A DNA stretch of 64,000 nt from Sodiomyces alkalinus F11. Its lineage: Eukaryota > Ascomycota > Sordariomycetes > Glomerellales > Plectosphaerellaceae. The stretch lies in the NCBI RefSeq assembly GCF_003711515.1, contig NW_021167079.1, positions 2,521,755 through 2,585,754 of the forward strand. The letters are read 5' to 3'. Position numbers and translations under genes: made by a program. Below the pieces are notes generated by a model. That model did not search any database. It was not told the DNA's origin and saw only the letters and a list, made by a program, of their open reading frames with translations. This document shows positions 24,615 to 37,682 of the stretch, in pieces. The stretch's first letter is position 1. Each line of letters opens with the position of its first letter.

Positions 24615-26580
24615 ATGTCGACAGCGGCCCCAGGTGCAGATCCAGTTCAAGCATCTTCCTCAGGTTCGTTAATAGTTTCGGAACGTCACGTAATGGACTG
24701 TACCCACGACTACGACCATGGCTAACTGCTATGGTACATAGGAAAGAAGAAGAGCAACAAGAAGAAGAAGAACGCAAATAAACCCAAGGTGCACGCAGAT
24801 ACAGATCAGGGGACGGATCAGCTTGGAAAGCAGGATGGAGCTGAGGAGCCCGAGACCCCGGTCCAGGTACGATTCATAAATCTAACCGACGTGGGCAACA
24901 TTGAGCAAAAGGGAACAGAGTCCTGACACCTATCTCACCCAGTCACAGTCGACGACAGGTGCACAGGTCGATACAGAAGCAAAAGAAGACGAAGACGATG
25001 TCGATACCACACTCAACGGTCACACAGAGCCACAAGACGACAACGGTCATGCCAACCCACCAATAGACACTGCGGCAGACGACGACATCGAGCCCAGCCC
25101 AGAAACAACCGCCAAACTCGATGCGCTTACCAGGGAGAGGGAGGAGCTAAAAGCCGAGGTCAGACAGCTCAGGCAACAGCTAGAGAGCATCCGGGGATCA
25201 CCGGACGAAACGGTCGAACAATTAAAATCGGAGCTCGAGGAGGCCAACTCGGCAAAAGAGCAGGCGGAAGAACAGTACCAAGGCCTCCTCGAGCGGGTGA
25301 ATCAATTGAAGACCACACTCGGCGACCGGCTGAAGCGGGACCGCGCCGAGCTGGAAGAAGCGAAGGAGCGCATCGACGATTTGGAATCGCAAAACGAACA
25401 GCTGCAAAACAGCACCAGGACGCAACAGGACGAGATCACCAAGCTGAAGGAAGAGCTGCAGGACGCGTCGAGGGAGGCTACAAGCCTCCGCAGCCGCAGC
25501 AACCTCTCGCAGCAAAACTGGGTGAAGGAAAGGGATGAACTCGCCAAGCTGGTCGTTCACCTCAAGGAGGAGGTGGAGACGACCACCAACGCGATGAGCG
25601 AGTGGGAAGTCATCGCCATGGAAGAGCGGTCCGTCAAGGAGAGCCTGCTGGAGAAGGTGTCGGAGTTGGAAGACCAGCTGACGAACCTGCGCGAGGCTTA
25701 CGAGAATGCGGTCGCCGACCGGGACAGCCACTCAAGGTCGGTCGACAGCCTACAAAAAGCACTCGGCGAGATCCAGGAGGCCAGGAAGAAGGAGCTACGC
25801 GATGTGGTTGAGACGTCTGAGGAGCAGATTCAGACCCTGAAAAAGCTGGTGCAGGAAGCCGATGCCAGGGCGGCCGAGGCCGAAGCTGCGAGGGGGAATC
25901 TCACCAAGGAGCTGGAGCGGACCGCGCCGTTTGAGAAGGAAGTCAAGGAGAAGAACCTACTCATTGGCAAACTACGACACGAGGCCATTGTGCTCAACGA
26001 CCATCTTACCAAGGCACTGCGGTACTTGAAAAAGACAAAGCCGGAGGATAACGTGGACAGGTAAGGTGTTTTTCTCGTGGATATTTCTTTTACAAGCCGA
26101 GCCCTTTTCTTTCTGTGCCCTCATACTGACATTCTGTCTTTGTTCCCCCCCTCTCCCCCTTTTCGCAGGCATATCGTCACGAACTACCTCATCCACTTCC
26201 TCACCCTCGACCGCTCCGACCCCAAGCGCTTCCAGATCCTCCAAGTCATGGCCGGCTACCTGAACTGGACGGACGAGCAGCGCGAGCAAACCGGCCTCGC
26301 GCGCCCGGGCACCTCGGCATCCGGGGGCCTGCGCATCCCGTCCTCTCCCTTCCACCGCACCCCCAGCACCCCGTCCCTGAGCGCCGACTTCTTCAACGAC
26401 ACTGCCTCCACCGCCTCCGCCGCCAACAAGGAGTCGCTGGCCGAGCTGTGGACGGGATTCCTCGAGCGCCAGGCGCAAGAGGCGCTCAGCCCTCTGGATT
26501 TTGAGGGTCCCGGTCGCGGAGCGGAGAGGAAAGGCAGCACGGCCAGTTCGGCTCCGAGGCCGGAAACCAGAGGGGGTTAG
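24615..26580 (+). CDS. RUD3/GMAP-210-type golgin with GRAB domain
   Basis: The CDS is join(24615..24663,24742..24866,24943..26060,26169..26580), 567 aa. A short basic N terminus (GKKKSNKKKKN) precedes a long coiled coil (about residues 120-400). A conserved GRIP-related Arf-binding module spans about 391-475 (KNLLIGKLRHEAIVLNDHL, then HIVTNYLIHFLTLDRSDPKR and NWTDEQREQTGLARPG). The last intron splits this module. Ser/Thr/Pro-rich sequence ends the protein. Rud3 sits on the cis-Golgi, recruited by Arf1-GTP through GRAB, and tethers ER-Golgi vesicles. The internal Met at 24901 is not the start, because the first two small exons add the expected basic N terminus in phase. Confidence 0.88.
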
Positions 26581-27249
26581 GTAAGACTTGCCCTCGATGG
26601 AGCTCTTTTATGATCTTTTGTGGGAGTGTTCCCGTTCTGCTTGAGTGCATTGCACAGGTGTTGGTGGCTGGGAACTTGTATGTCTTCTCGGCAGCGCGGA
26701 AGGGAAGCGGAAGTGAAAGTGAAAAGAAAGGAAACGATTATGATTCATCTGGATATGTGTCTGTGTATACGGTTTGCAGTATGTAGTGGAGCAAAACCCG
26801 CCGGCAGAGGAGTGAATGGATTGGATGAATGGGGGGCCCCGTGGCTGTTCATGTTCCAGATTTTGTGTCGCGCAGTTGGATGGTTGGGGTAGGGAGAGGG
26901 AGGTTGAAGCACCCAAAAGGACACGATGCCTCCTGGAAAGACAGCTGAGCAGACAGTCAATGATACAGACAACCATATGGCCATATGGTGGCGTAGGAAC
27001 GTGAATCTGTTGGAACTCATCGAAGCAGTACTCAAGGCTATATAATTCGTATACACCTTCCCTGGGTGTCATGATGGGCCTCTATCCTGTCTAAAGCAAA
27101 CGCAACTCTCCAGATGCTCGGGGACGGGTCGAAGATGGGCTTCCTGTAAGACCCTCCAAGAGACGTCTATCAGTAATGTACTTGTAAAAAAGAAAAAAAG
27201 AAGAAGAAAAAAAGAAAAAGAAAAAAAAAAAACACGCCCCAAGCCAATC
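26581..27249. other. Intergenic between convergent RUD3 and a membrane-protein gene
   Basis: 3' UTRs of both genes. An A-rich run with AAGAAG units lies at about 27,186-27,232. No gene was recognised. Confidence 0.5.
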
Positions 27250-28436
27250 TTATCCCACCATTGTCACGGGCGCTTCGCCTTCCTTCGGCGGAGGCTGCAG
27301 CGCAGCACGGACATATCCCTCAGCCTCGCTGTTGATCTTCTCGAGATCGACGCGGCCGCTCCCGATAGCATCATTCACGGACTCAGCCACCTCAGGCTCC
27401 TGCATAACCTCGCCCATGAAGCGCGCGTCGCGGGCCCACCAGGCGTCGGAGCGGGACCTCAAGTTTTCGTCCCACGCGGTGGCGCTGCGGACGAAATACA
27501 GCGCGGAGACGCGGCGGCGCACCAAGGTGATGCCGCGGGCCAAGCCATCGACGCGGGCGGCGGGGGAGGCGGCGAGGGTGGAGAAGGCGCGGTTCGTGGA
27601 CGAGAGGTAGAGGACGAAGGCGAGGCCGGCGTCCAGGGCGGCGAGGGCGACGAGGCGCAGGGCGCGGGCGGACCAGAAGTAGAAATCGAGCTCGGAGAGG
27701 CGGAGGGCGGCGGCGTTGGCGCGCGCGTCGTAGGCGCTCAGGAGGTAGACGTCGAGCAGGGCCAGGCCCACGACGGCGAGGGTGACGCGCGGGCGCCAGC
27801 GGGGGCCGTGGTGGCCCGAGAAGAGGCGGGAGGTGGCGGCGGCGAGGACCAGGAGGTTGAGCACGTGCGGGGCCAGCAGGGCCGGGAGGGCGTAGTAGAA
27901 GTAGGAACCTGGGTCGTCGGAGGAGCAGAAGGGGCAGGCGGCGAGAACGTCCGGGCCGTACTGGAAGTAGAGGAGGCGGGATTCGAGGTTGACGAACTTG
28001 GACCGGAGGGCTTCGTCGTCGGGGGTCAAGACGTTGTCGGGGCGGAGGGAGCGGAGGCGGTTGAAGAGCACGTCGGTATTGATTTGGAGGCGGGATTGTG
28101 TCGCTTGAAAGACGTTCTCGGGGGCGAAGAACGGAGTGGACCGGACGAGAAGGAAGAGGGCGGTTGAGGCGAGGAGGGCGAGGACGCCTTGGATATGTGC
28201 GGGAACGGCCACGATGGGGAGGTTGGCACGGGCGCGGGCGGCGCGGAGCGACTTGTAATAGCCTATGGCTTTGGGGAGAAGGATAGGTCCGAAGAAGATG
28301 GCTAAGGAGCGGATACTAGAGAGAAAAATAAAGACATGGTTAGAGACGTCGGGGGTCATCATCATCTCTGGTAGCTATAGACACTCTGGCTTTGGAGATG
28401 TTGGAGAACGACTTACTTGGCCCAAGTCAACGCCAT
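27250..28436 (-). CDS. Fungal multispanning membrane protein of unknown function
   Basis: The CDS is complement(join(27250..28315,28417..28436)), 361 aa. Exon 1 encodes only MALTWA plus two bases, joined at AA|T to NIRSLAIFFGPILLPKAIG; a start inside exon 2 would cut off the first hydrophobic segment. About five to six hydrophobic stretches are visible (near residues 8-25, 50-68, 150-180, 190-210 and 225-260). A polar C-terminal tail (EVMQEPEVAESVNDAIGSGR) ends KEGEAPVTMVG. I recognise this as a conserved Pezizomycotina family but know no experimentally assigned role; homologues are sometimes labelled 'chorismate synthase protein' without visible support. The subcellular membrane is unknown. 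Confidence 0.75.
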
Positions 28437-29480
28437 GATGGGGGAGAGTGTCGCCGAGGGTTTAAGGTGATGGAGTTGATGGTGTTTCCAGAGGAGGATG
28501 GTCTACCTCGACGACAGTCCTATGGAGAGCATGAATGCGAGGTTGATTGAGTTGGATGTCGTACAAAGAAGTACGAATACGATACCTCGTAATATTCGTA
28601 CCGAAAGGGGCAATGTGGCTGGCGTTTAAAGACAGGGAGACGCGAGGCTGTGGTGAGGCGTGAGGCTGCAAGGAGTGGGTCTGGGGACGACAGGGGTTAA
28701 AACGGCGAGGTGTCAAATGACATCAGAAGGTACGTACTCAGTAACTCGGCGGGCAAAACAAAGAGCTTTTTGACATTCGTTGTTGTCTCCTAAGGTACCT
28801 ATTGATTGTACTGGGTACCTAATCCGTGCCATAAACAAGAACGCATTACGCATTTTAGGCAAATACTGTTTTTGACAGATGCGGACAGAGTAGTTTCAAC
28901 AAGTATCCGTGCAATCCACCCATGCCACGAGTTCAGTCTGAATAAGCGAAGCAGGCAGCGTCATATAGGGCATAGACATTAATTAATAAGTATTCAGAAA
29001 TACACAGACCAGGCATCTTGACCTTCCATTCCTTTTTTATCGTTTTGTTTTCCCAAGGAGAGTTGAGAGAAGTAGGAGAAGACCAGAAATTCGTTCCACC
29101 ATTGCCATCCTTAAATGCTTCCCCACCCAACGGAAATCCATAGAAAATCGGTAAAACCCCTTTTTTTGTTTGCCTTTTTCACTCTTCCCCAAACGCCCAG
29201 CATTGAACAAAAGGGAAAACAATAAAGAAGAAGCCAGTTGAGTGCTAAAAACAGCAAAGAAGCAAGTACAAGTGACGTTCGGGAACCCCGCTATGCTGTA
29301 GGCAAATGCTATGCTGTACGGTGCTGTGCTGTTGTCCATGTCGTTCAAAATCGTTGGACTCCAAAGTGACGGCCCCGTACACCCAAAATCAACGGGCACG
29401 TATGAGATGGGAAGAGAAGGGGGGGGGGGGTCAGAAAAGAAAAAAACCCACGCCAGGGAGAAAAGGGGTATCGCAAGTCC
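28437..29480. other. Intergenic
   Basis: Promoter of the membrane-protein gene on the left and 3' flank of the F-box/LRR gene on the right. A poly-G run lies at about 29,420-29,430. No gene was recognised. Confidence 0.5.
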
Positions 29481-31568
29481 TCAAAGTTTCCGACCAAACA
29501 TGAAAGATCCATACATACCGCCCACCTCCGAACGAGCCACAGGGATCTTGCGCATACCCCAGTGGTCGGCGCCCATCTTCCACCACCGGTGGCCGCGGTC
29601 GTTGCCCTTGTCGAGTCGGACGATCCAGTACCGGCTACCAATTTCCCGCAGCGACCATCCGACGCGTTCCAGAGTCAGGCTACGCGACAGGCTCTTGAAC
29701 GCCGTTTCCGACACTTCGATGACCTCAAGAGGCCGGGACTGGTCCTGGAGAAGAAGGCAGCACTTCTTGGAGAAAAGGTGCGTGAGATTTAGCTCGTTGC
29801 CCCAGAGATCCGAGAGGTCCAAGAACCGCACCGTCGAGGGGCCTTCTTCTTCGGGCTCTTCGCCTTTCTTTCCTTCCTTCTCCTCCTCCTCGTCCCCGCC
29901 TTCTTTCGCGTTGGTTTCGCCCGTGTTCGCCGGACATAGCAGCTGCGAGGCTGCGAGGACGTCCATGTTGCGTCCCACCGAAAGCTCCTCCAAATGCTTC
30001 GTCAACGGTCGGAGCAGCTTGAGATGCGAATCGGTCATCTTGCTGCCTTTCAGACTCAGCGACCTGAGCGTCTCAGGAAGGAGCGGTATGAGGGCCGAAA
30101 CGTCATCCTCGCCCAAGAGCTGGTGACTGCGTGCGTCCGCGGCCACGCTCAGGTAGACAAGCGTGTACTTGACGGCCGGGTGCGTGGCAAAGAAATTGAT
30201 GACGTTGGGAGCCGTCAGCAGGGTGCACTTGGCGAGGTTCAGATGGGTGAGTCTCGCAGTGTGCGGAATGGACTCCAGAGCCTTGTCGGTCACCCTGGTC
30301 TGAGCGAGGTCCAGGTGGGTAACTTGCGCCAGGCGAGGGAAGATCGTCTCGAAGATGGAAGACGGCAGCGTGAGACACTTGTGGAACGACAGGCGGGTGA
30401 TGGAGAGCGTATCGGGCCACGGCAGCCCTAGGAGCGACGTAAACGAGGTCCGGAAGGCAAACGACGTGCAACCCGCGAAATCGAGAGCTTGCAGTCTCGG
30501 GAGACCCATGACGAGCTTCTTCAAGACTTCGGGGCCCAGGTCGTCGTCGATGTGCTCCATAGCAAGGAACTCCTGCAGATGCGGCGTGAGTTCGAGGCAC
30601 TGCAGGAGGGTCTCGGACGTCAAGTTCTTGGTCGTCTTCCGCTGGCTAGCCGACTCGAACAGGGTGGCATTGTTGAAGTGGCTGAAGTCCATGCGGCGAA
30701 TGATAGTGCCGAGAGCGGGATGGTTCGCAATGTTGGCCAGGAACTTGCGGAAGATCCTGGAGTGGGGGACGGTAATGTTCCTGTACAAGGCATTCAGCGT
30801 CGCCCCATGCATGGTCCTCGAAGTCAGGAGGAGTGACATGAGGTCCATGTTACGGCGGGTGATACCGTTGATAGGGGGGACATCAAGTACTAGGAGCTCG
30901 ATGATGGCGCCTACACACCAGCACAAAGTCGTGTCAGCTTTAGTTTCATCGTCATACCACAGCCCACAGCCCACAGCCCACAGTCACAGCCTACACACGA
31001 TAGCAACAAACGTACCTAGCAGCTCGAGGGGTAGCTTCTCGATGGGTGCTTGGCCAGGCGGAGTCCGGTTCTTTCCCTTGGGCGCCGCAGCAGGAGGGGT
31101 GCTCCAGGCCATGTGCAGCGCCTGTAGGTCACCAAAGCTCCGGCTGGCCGTCTTGCCCTTGACGTTGATCTGCTTCCATCCTCGGAAATTGTTCGCGGGG
31201 AACCAGTTGCCGTGGAGCTTACTGCTCGGTTTAGTGACGGGAGGGACGAACTGGACCTCGGTGGTCATATCCGGGGTTTGTGGCGAATGGGAGCGGGTGG
31301 TATCAGGAGAGTCGTCGGCAACGATGGCGACGGCGTTCTCAAAGTCCTGTAAGAGGGTAGAGACGGCAGACGAGGTGAAGGCCTGTGCAGGACCACAGCT
31401 ATCTTCGCGGATGGATGAGAAGGATGAACGTCCGTTTTTCTCTGGGGTAGCTGAGCGGCCGAGGAACTCGGGGGAGTCCATTTTGTATTTGGGCTGGGGG
31501 TAGTGGATCTCTAGACCATGGTCCGTGGAGGATGGCCCGTGGACTTGTGAGGTCGGTGTAGGGCGCAT
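29481..31568 (-). CDS. F-box-like / leucine-rich repeat protein
   Basis: The CDS is complement(join(29481..30910,31016..31568)), 660 aa. A disordered Ser/Pro-rich N-terminal third is followed by an F-box-like segment spanning the intron (PIEKLPLELLG joined to AIIELLVL, about residues 175-193). LRR-like repeats follow (LQALDFAGCTSF, VTHLDLAQTRVTDKALE, LTHLNLAKCTLLTAPN, LRSLSLKGSKMTDSHL). An acidic Glu-rich insert sits near 495-520, and a conserved C-terminal domain contains GSRYWIVRLDKGNDRGHRWW. This is the architecture of substrate adaptors of SCF ubiquitin ligases, so a Skp1-binding role is plausible but inferred. The exact orthologue is not known to me. Confidence 0.8.
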
Positions 31569-34500
31569 GCTATGGTTGGGAAGAGAAAATGGGAAAGGAA
31601 AAAAAAAAAGAGGGGGGGTGGACGGGGACCGCTGGAAGCTGTGTGAAGTTACAAGTACTGAGTGTCTGGGAGGTGTGAATGCAGGTAGACAGGTAGGTAC
31701 GAGGTGCGAAGTGGAGCAGGCTGACCGGGGTAGTGCTCCGTAGCACCGCGAACCTCTAAGAGAGTTTCGATGACTCCCTAAAACAGGAAGGCGAGGCAGG
31801 AAAGGTTAAGGGAGGGAAGCGCGACGGGAGCACTGGAGAGCAGTAGCACCAGGGTTTAGTCGAATAGTGCCTCTATTGTCAATTTGTTCGCTGCACGAGG
31901 CACGATGTTTTGTCGGTAGAGGTTTGAGAAGCGGGCCGCGCCAGCGTTGAAGGAGCCTTCGATTCGCCCGGGAAAGCAGAGTGTTATGTAAGAAGAAGTC
32001 CAGATGCCTAAGGTATGTTGGCGGGGGATTTCCGAGGGACCCAGGTTGCGCAATGGTCCGAGACACAGACGTACAAGGACTGTGGTGAAGACGACTTCGA
32101 GGGTGGGAGTGGGAGTGCGAGTGTGAGTGTGAGCGCGAGCGGATGGAACCTGAAGGTGGCAGCCGCTGAGGTGACGTTGGTGAGAGAAGGCGTAAAAGCC
32201 AGTGGCGGGTGGCCAAAGGGAAAAGGTTCAAGATGAACCGAGGGTACCTTATGTATTCTGCACGGATATCTGCAAGTACGTTGTACTTTGTAGTGCAACA
32301 AGTTCTGAACGAGTTGAGCCCAACAGCGGTGGACTGGTAAATAGAGATAATTAGACGCCGGTCAAGATTGGCATTGACATGGGAGAGTGAAGCTGTCGGC
32401 GACAATGAGTTGTGGAAATGTGAAATGGTCTGGCAGCGAGAGCACGGCCAAGGGTCACGTTGGATGTTGGATAATTACCTTAGAGGAAGCACGGTGTATG
32501 GAAGTACAACGTACGGAGAGATGGATTGGACTGGGGCTCGGATGTGGATGCGGATGTGGATGTGGATGTGGATGCGGATGCGGATGCGGGTGCTGCTAGC
32601 GCAGGAGGCGCATTGTTGACAAAGCCAAAGTAAAGGAAGAAGAGAAAAAAAGAGGAAGAAGTTTGCCTGGTGTGGTTTTCTCGCGTTAGTTTACCGCCTT
32701 GGCCTTGTCGAGACTTCGAGACCACAAGACTTTAATACAGGGTAATCGAGGGGAACCGAGGGGGTACGATGAGGGGATGGGTTTCTCTTTGGCAAGAATT
32801 GGGTAATGAAAATCCATGGATGGACCATTTGCTGTGGTCACCTGAGCTGTCAAAGAAAAAATCCCCCCTCCAACAGCAGTAGCCCGTGACCACGATGGGG
32901 ACGGCTCTGCGACGGAAAGACAAGGAGAAGACGAGAGGAGGGGCCGCTTTTTTCTGCCGACTTGTTGACCTTTTGGTCTTGTCAGGAACCAAAGAACATT
33001 CGGAAGGACTCACCACTTAGGTATTACTCTTAGGTATTTGCCCCAGTCGTAAGGATACAAGGACGAAGTACTCGTGTGCGTTGAATGAGATTGTTATTCG
33101 GCTTTGAAATGCCACAGAAGACGATACGTTTTAGCCAGCCTATTGACGCTTTGCAGTGTATTACGCTGTAGAAGCTTCGACAGTCGTGTACGGAGTAGAA
33201 TGGTCAATTGGTGTGTTATAAACAGGTCATAGCGATGTCAGGTTCATCACTACCTAAGGTAAGGTAGGTAGATTTTATGACAACCGCACCACATCATCCC
33301 GGGTCCGGAATTCCCAGCCCAATCCGATGTATCGGCCAATGGTACTCCGTACCCGTACCGTGTACAGTTGTCGTACGAAGTACCCCGAATGGGTGGCACC
33401 ACGCCCGACACCCGACATGCCTTCCACGCCACGCAACTTGCGTGCTGGTTTGTGTGATCCATGCCTGGGGCCCAAGCCACCGATTCCTTGTTACGAGTTG
33501 ATTGCCCATGACACAACGCCGTCAAACAATAACTTGGTAAACACACCGAGTCTTCCGACTCATCTTCAATTATTATTTCCAACCCGATTGAGACTCAATT
33601 ATTTCGTCATCTCACCTGCGAAGGATAACACTTTTCCGCGGAAGAATTCTTGGAGAGAACAGACGAACCTTACCGGTGCTACCCGAGTCTGCCGATTTCA
33701 TTTATAGGATCCAATTCTTTTCTTCCGTCTCGCTCTTGCAACGTGTATCTATGCCTAACTAAAGGATAAACAGGTTTATTATTTCGGGTCGAAAGATGTG
33801 CACGAAGTGTTTCCCAGCCTTGGATATCAGTGATGCGAAAAGGGAGCGTTTGGCTACCTTAGGTATGTAAACCCAATGCATACAACGTATACCCCGTACT
33901 GTACTTCCTTTGTAGTACGACTATGTCATATCGAGAACCTTCTTTCGTCCTCGCGAACTTTTGCCTCGTATGTAATGACATACTCGTAGGTTATTTTCGC
34001 GACTGTAATAAATGACAAACACTGTGCCTGCACTACCTAAGGTAATCAAGACTAACAGACAGTATGTACATACTGAGTAGAGGCACCAAGTAATAAGTCT
34101 TTTGCTGGTCCAGTGTCTCGTCCAAGTCCTCGATGCGGTTGTCTTCGGTTTATACCTTAACCCACGAGGTACCTCTTTTCCCTATACGCAACTTACCTTA
34201 TTAGGTAAGGTAAGGTAATTACCAGCCAGAAAGGTGGACACAAAGTATTACCCACCACACAGGGTCATCACCAAGTACATATGAATGGATTACCTACCTA
34301 GGTAGAAACACGAAACTCGACCAAAGCACAGGTGCATGATCCGGATTGTCGTATCCGTACGAAAGTATGCACTTTTTCGTATAACGTGGTAGGTATACCG
34401 ATGCAGCTCAAGGTTTCTGTTGCCCTCTGCACGTGCGTTCGTCTGTTGAACCACGTCTCTCCAGCCCCTGCTCAAAGCCCCCAAGCTCCGGGACGATTGC

Positions 34501-35467
34501 CGGGAAGAGATTTTTCAAAAATGGAATCAAAGGGACCCTGGTCCTAGCTTGGTTAAGCTTCTTTGGCTTTCTTTGTTTCTTTTAATTACCTAAGGTAGTT
34601 TTAGCTTCTTCCCATTTGTTCGGCGTCCTAGCCGAAGGTTTTTTTACCCCGGATCTTCGTTCATCCACGCCCGACGTACACTTATCCAGCACTTGCGTCT
34701 TGTCCCTTACAGAGGCATGACATGGCGTCGAGACCATTGCCAGAAACATCATTGGGCCGTTCCTGTTGCCACACCTCTTCATGATGTCTCCCAACGTGAC
34801 CTCCTCTCCTCCAATCCATCCGTCCTCAGTATTCATGGGACAGTTTGCTGTTGAACCTGTCCCGAGAAGCTTCTGGAACCTTCATTTTCTCGAAGAGGGA
34901 GGGACAGATGGCACGTTCAATTCACACGTTCAATTCACTCTTCAGCAACCAATCCCCATAGCACGAGGCCGGCCACCTTTCTAATGGTTCCATTAGGTCC
35001 GTATGCATACCCTCCTTCCCATGCCATGAAACGTCACAGGAGTTAAAAGTCAACCGGCGCAATGGAACAACACTCGGCCGTTTCAAGACCCAAAAACCTG
35101 CCTGGGAGTCTCCGTCCCGATGTGCCCCGCCACCGGGGCGTTGGACGTCCTGTCGCCACCTAGGTAGGCCCTGTATGACAGCAACGCCAGGTATCAAAAT
35201 GCCGCAAACGATATAGCAAATGCATGTAGTCGTCCACTACCAAGTCTTCCGACCAACGCCAACGGTGAATGAGCAGGATGGTTGTTCACTCGAGATCTCA
35301 AACTCTCATGTCGTTAAGAGGGTATATGTATACAAGGGATCTCGTGGGATCTCGTTGAACGGCAACGAATGTCCTCGAGGCTCGGCAAAAAGCAATAAGA
35401 TGGGACGCAAAGAAAATGGGAAGGAAAACGCTTCCGCTCCTTGTCCGACGGAGGTGCAAACTCGATG
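31569..35467. other. Long gene-poor interval
   Basis: About 3.9 kb with no supportable coding region. It contains the promoter of the F-box/LRR gene, GTGAGT-type repeats near 32,100-32,140, a GGATG(T/C) hexanucleotide array at 32,539-32,589, and several palindromic CCTAAGGTA-type motifs (33,253-33,271; 33,855-33,867; 34,195-34,220; 34,290-34,304; 34,588-34,597). Overlapping frames near 33,250-33,710 show no homology that I can see. Confidence 0.5.
32539..32589 (+). repeat. GGATGY hexanucleotide tandem repeat
   Basis: About eight to nine copies of GGATGT or GGATGC in direct tandem. It is non-coding as far as can be judged. Confidence 0.85.
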
Positions 35468-37682
35468 TTACCTGCCGTTGACCTTTTTGCCGTTGGCTGC
35501 CAGTCGCTTTTTGCAAGGCTCGCAATACCATTTGGCTAAGTATTGTATTAGCCGAAACCCTCGCCTTTCATGTCTCGTGGAAATCTAGGGAACAAAAAAC
35601 CAGGGAAGAAAAGAAAAGAAAAAAGGGAACTCACCATTTCCTTTGGGTGCAACTTTGAGCCCCACGCACTCGAGATGAAACCATTCGCGCTCACAATCGT
35701 CCGCGTCGCATGCCACCATTTCGCCGTAGCTAACGCTATTGCAATAGCAGTATAGCGGTTCATCCGCGTCGATTTCCGCTTCCTCGTCATCTCCCTGCAC
35801 GCTGCCCGTTGTGGCCTCGTCCCCCGTCTTGCCCGCTGGGGGTTGGTTTGAGTTCGAGTTTGTGTTTGTGGACGACGTCGTCGCGGTCTTCTTCTTCTTG
35901 TTCGCGTCCTTGTTCTCCAAGTTGCGGGCCGCTCTCGACCGTGCCGCCGCAGCCTCCTGGAAGGTGGCCAGCGCCGGGGTGGATAGTTTGCTGGCTCGCC
36001 CGCTCTTGATCACGGTCGGAGCGCTGGCAGGCGGGGCCGCCGGCTCACTCTTGCGCTCTCCGTCCTCGGGCTTCGGCGCTTCTTTCTTGTTCGGCGCCGA
36101 GTGCACTGCGGTGCCCGCTTCGGCCGGCTCAGGTTCCTTCCCTGCCGGCTCCGGCTTAGTCGGCGCAGGTGGATCCTTGTTCGCCTTCTGCTCTGCGCTC
36201 GCTGCGCTTGTCGGACCCGCTAGGTCTGGTGTACCCGGCACGGCGCCGTTGGGCTTATTGGAAGCAGACGAAGACGGTCTGAGTTTGGAGTTGTCCGCCG
36301 CCGACTGAAGGGAGTTTTGCCTCGCTCGAGAGGCTGTTGCTGGTTTCACAGGAGGAGCAGGCGAACCGCGAGGCAACTTGGGGTCGGGCAACACGCCAAT
36401 GACAGGAGACGATGCGAGGGAAGGGGATTGGGCGCCGGCGCCGTTCCTGGAAGTGACCAAGTCTGCGTCAGTATGCAGTGGACGATACATGGCGTACAGT
36501 ACAGTAAAAAGCTTACCTCTTCTTCGACTGACCGCTGCCGCTGGGCAGCGCCTTTCTTTTCTTGGGTACTTCTGGGACTGGGGTTGCGCTAGGACTGGAT
36601 GTCTTTGCCTTGGACGCGTCGTTTCCGAAGACGCTGGCCATGGCTCGCTCGGGGGGTGCATTGTCGGGGGCCGGTTTTTCCACCTTGCGCCGCTTAGGCT
36701 GTGGAGGGTTGCCATTGCTTGTGCCGTTGGTCGTGATGCCTAATCCCACGCTGCTGGGGGCTTCGACGGCCCTCCGCACCTTATTCGAGCCCTTCTTGCT
36801 GGAGTCTGCTTTGTGATCGTCGAAATCCGACTCTTGATGTGGTGTTTTGTGGCTTCGCTTCGCGTGTGTTGCATGCTTCTTCGCGTCGGTCCGTGCAGCG
36901 GCCTCTTCGGCCAATACTTGGGCAGCGGCAGAGATGGCAGCAGCACCTTCACGCCTTGTCCGTTCGGCCTGGGCAGCTTTGCTTCCAACCCTGTTCTCGG
37001 GATACGCCCAGTGCGTTGTACTACCCCACTTCGCCTCCTCGCTGAACTCGTTCTCGACGTAGGGCCAGACTTCGTCAATGCGAGCGAGTTGTTTTTGGAG
37101 AGCGTCGTTGGCACTCGAGATTACGTGGTTCTTCTCTTCCAGTGACCCGAGCATCTCTTGGATCTTGTATGCGGTTTGCTGATAGAATTGCCGTCGAACG
37201 TCGTGATGGGGGTCGGAAGCGGAGGGAGCCTGAGAGCCCCTTGTAGACTGCCCTGCGTGTGTAAGGCTACTGGGACCGGCGCTGCTCGAGCTATTCTGCG
37301 CGCTCATTGGCACCGACGCAGGGGCGCCGAGGGAGAACATTTCGTTGGGCGGTTGTTGCTGCGCAGGAGGCGCGTTCATAGCAGCGTCGACGAGTTGGAA
37401 GAGATCCTCCTCGGGGACGAAGATTTTGGCATCGACCTCCTTGAGCAGGGTGAAATGTCGGACGAGCTCTTTGGGTAAGGCGGTTATCGCATCGGCGAAG
37501 TGTGTTATAGCCGGGAAGATCTCGATGGGGTGGTCGGGGGCCGGCCCGCTGGCAAGTGGTTCGCGTCCGTTGACGGTTCCTCGAAAGTTAGAGACACGCG
37601 GCGGATTTGTCCTCGTCTGTCGAACGGGTTGCGCCCTGCGGCCGGATGAGCCGTCCATGGGAGGGGGTTTCGCAGATTTCAT
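35468..37682 (-). CDS. ING-family PHD-finger chromatin protein
   Basis: The CDS is complement(join(35468..35535,35635..36446,36517..37682)), 681 aa. An N-terminal ING domain is split by a Ser/Gln-rich insert ([20 protein letters not shown] near 68-87; [20 protein letters not shown] near 180-200). A long disordered Lys/Ser/Pro/Ala-rich middle follows. A C-terminal PHD finger shows all C4-H-C3 ligands ([25 protein letters not shown]). The last intron falls inside the PHD, and the final small exon adds [19 protein letters not shown] and the stop. ING proteins read H3K4me3 for histone acetyltransferase or deacetylase complexes (NuA4, NuA3, Rpd3L). I cannot decide between a Yng2/Yng1 and a Pho23 equivalent; the length is at the upper end for fungi. 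Confidence 0.88.

Noticed and set aside
24901..26064. Golgin frame starting at Met 24901 as the true start
   Set aside because: Two upstream small exons join in phase and add a basic N terminus typical of the family; Met 24901 lies in the intron before the CACCCAG acceptor.
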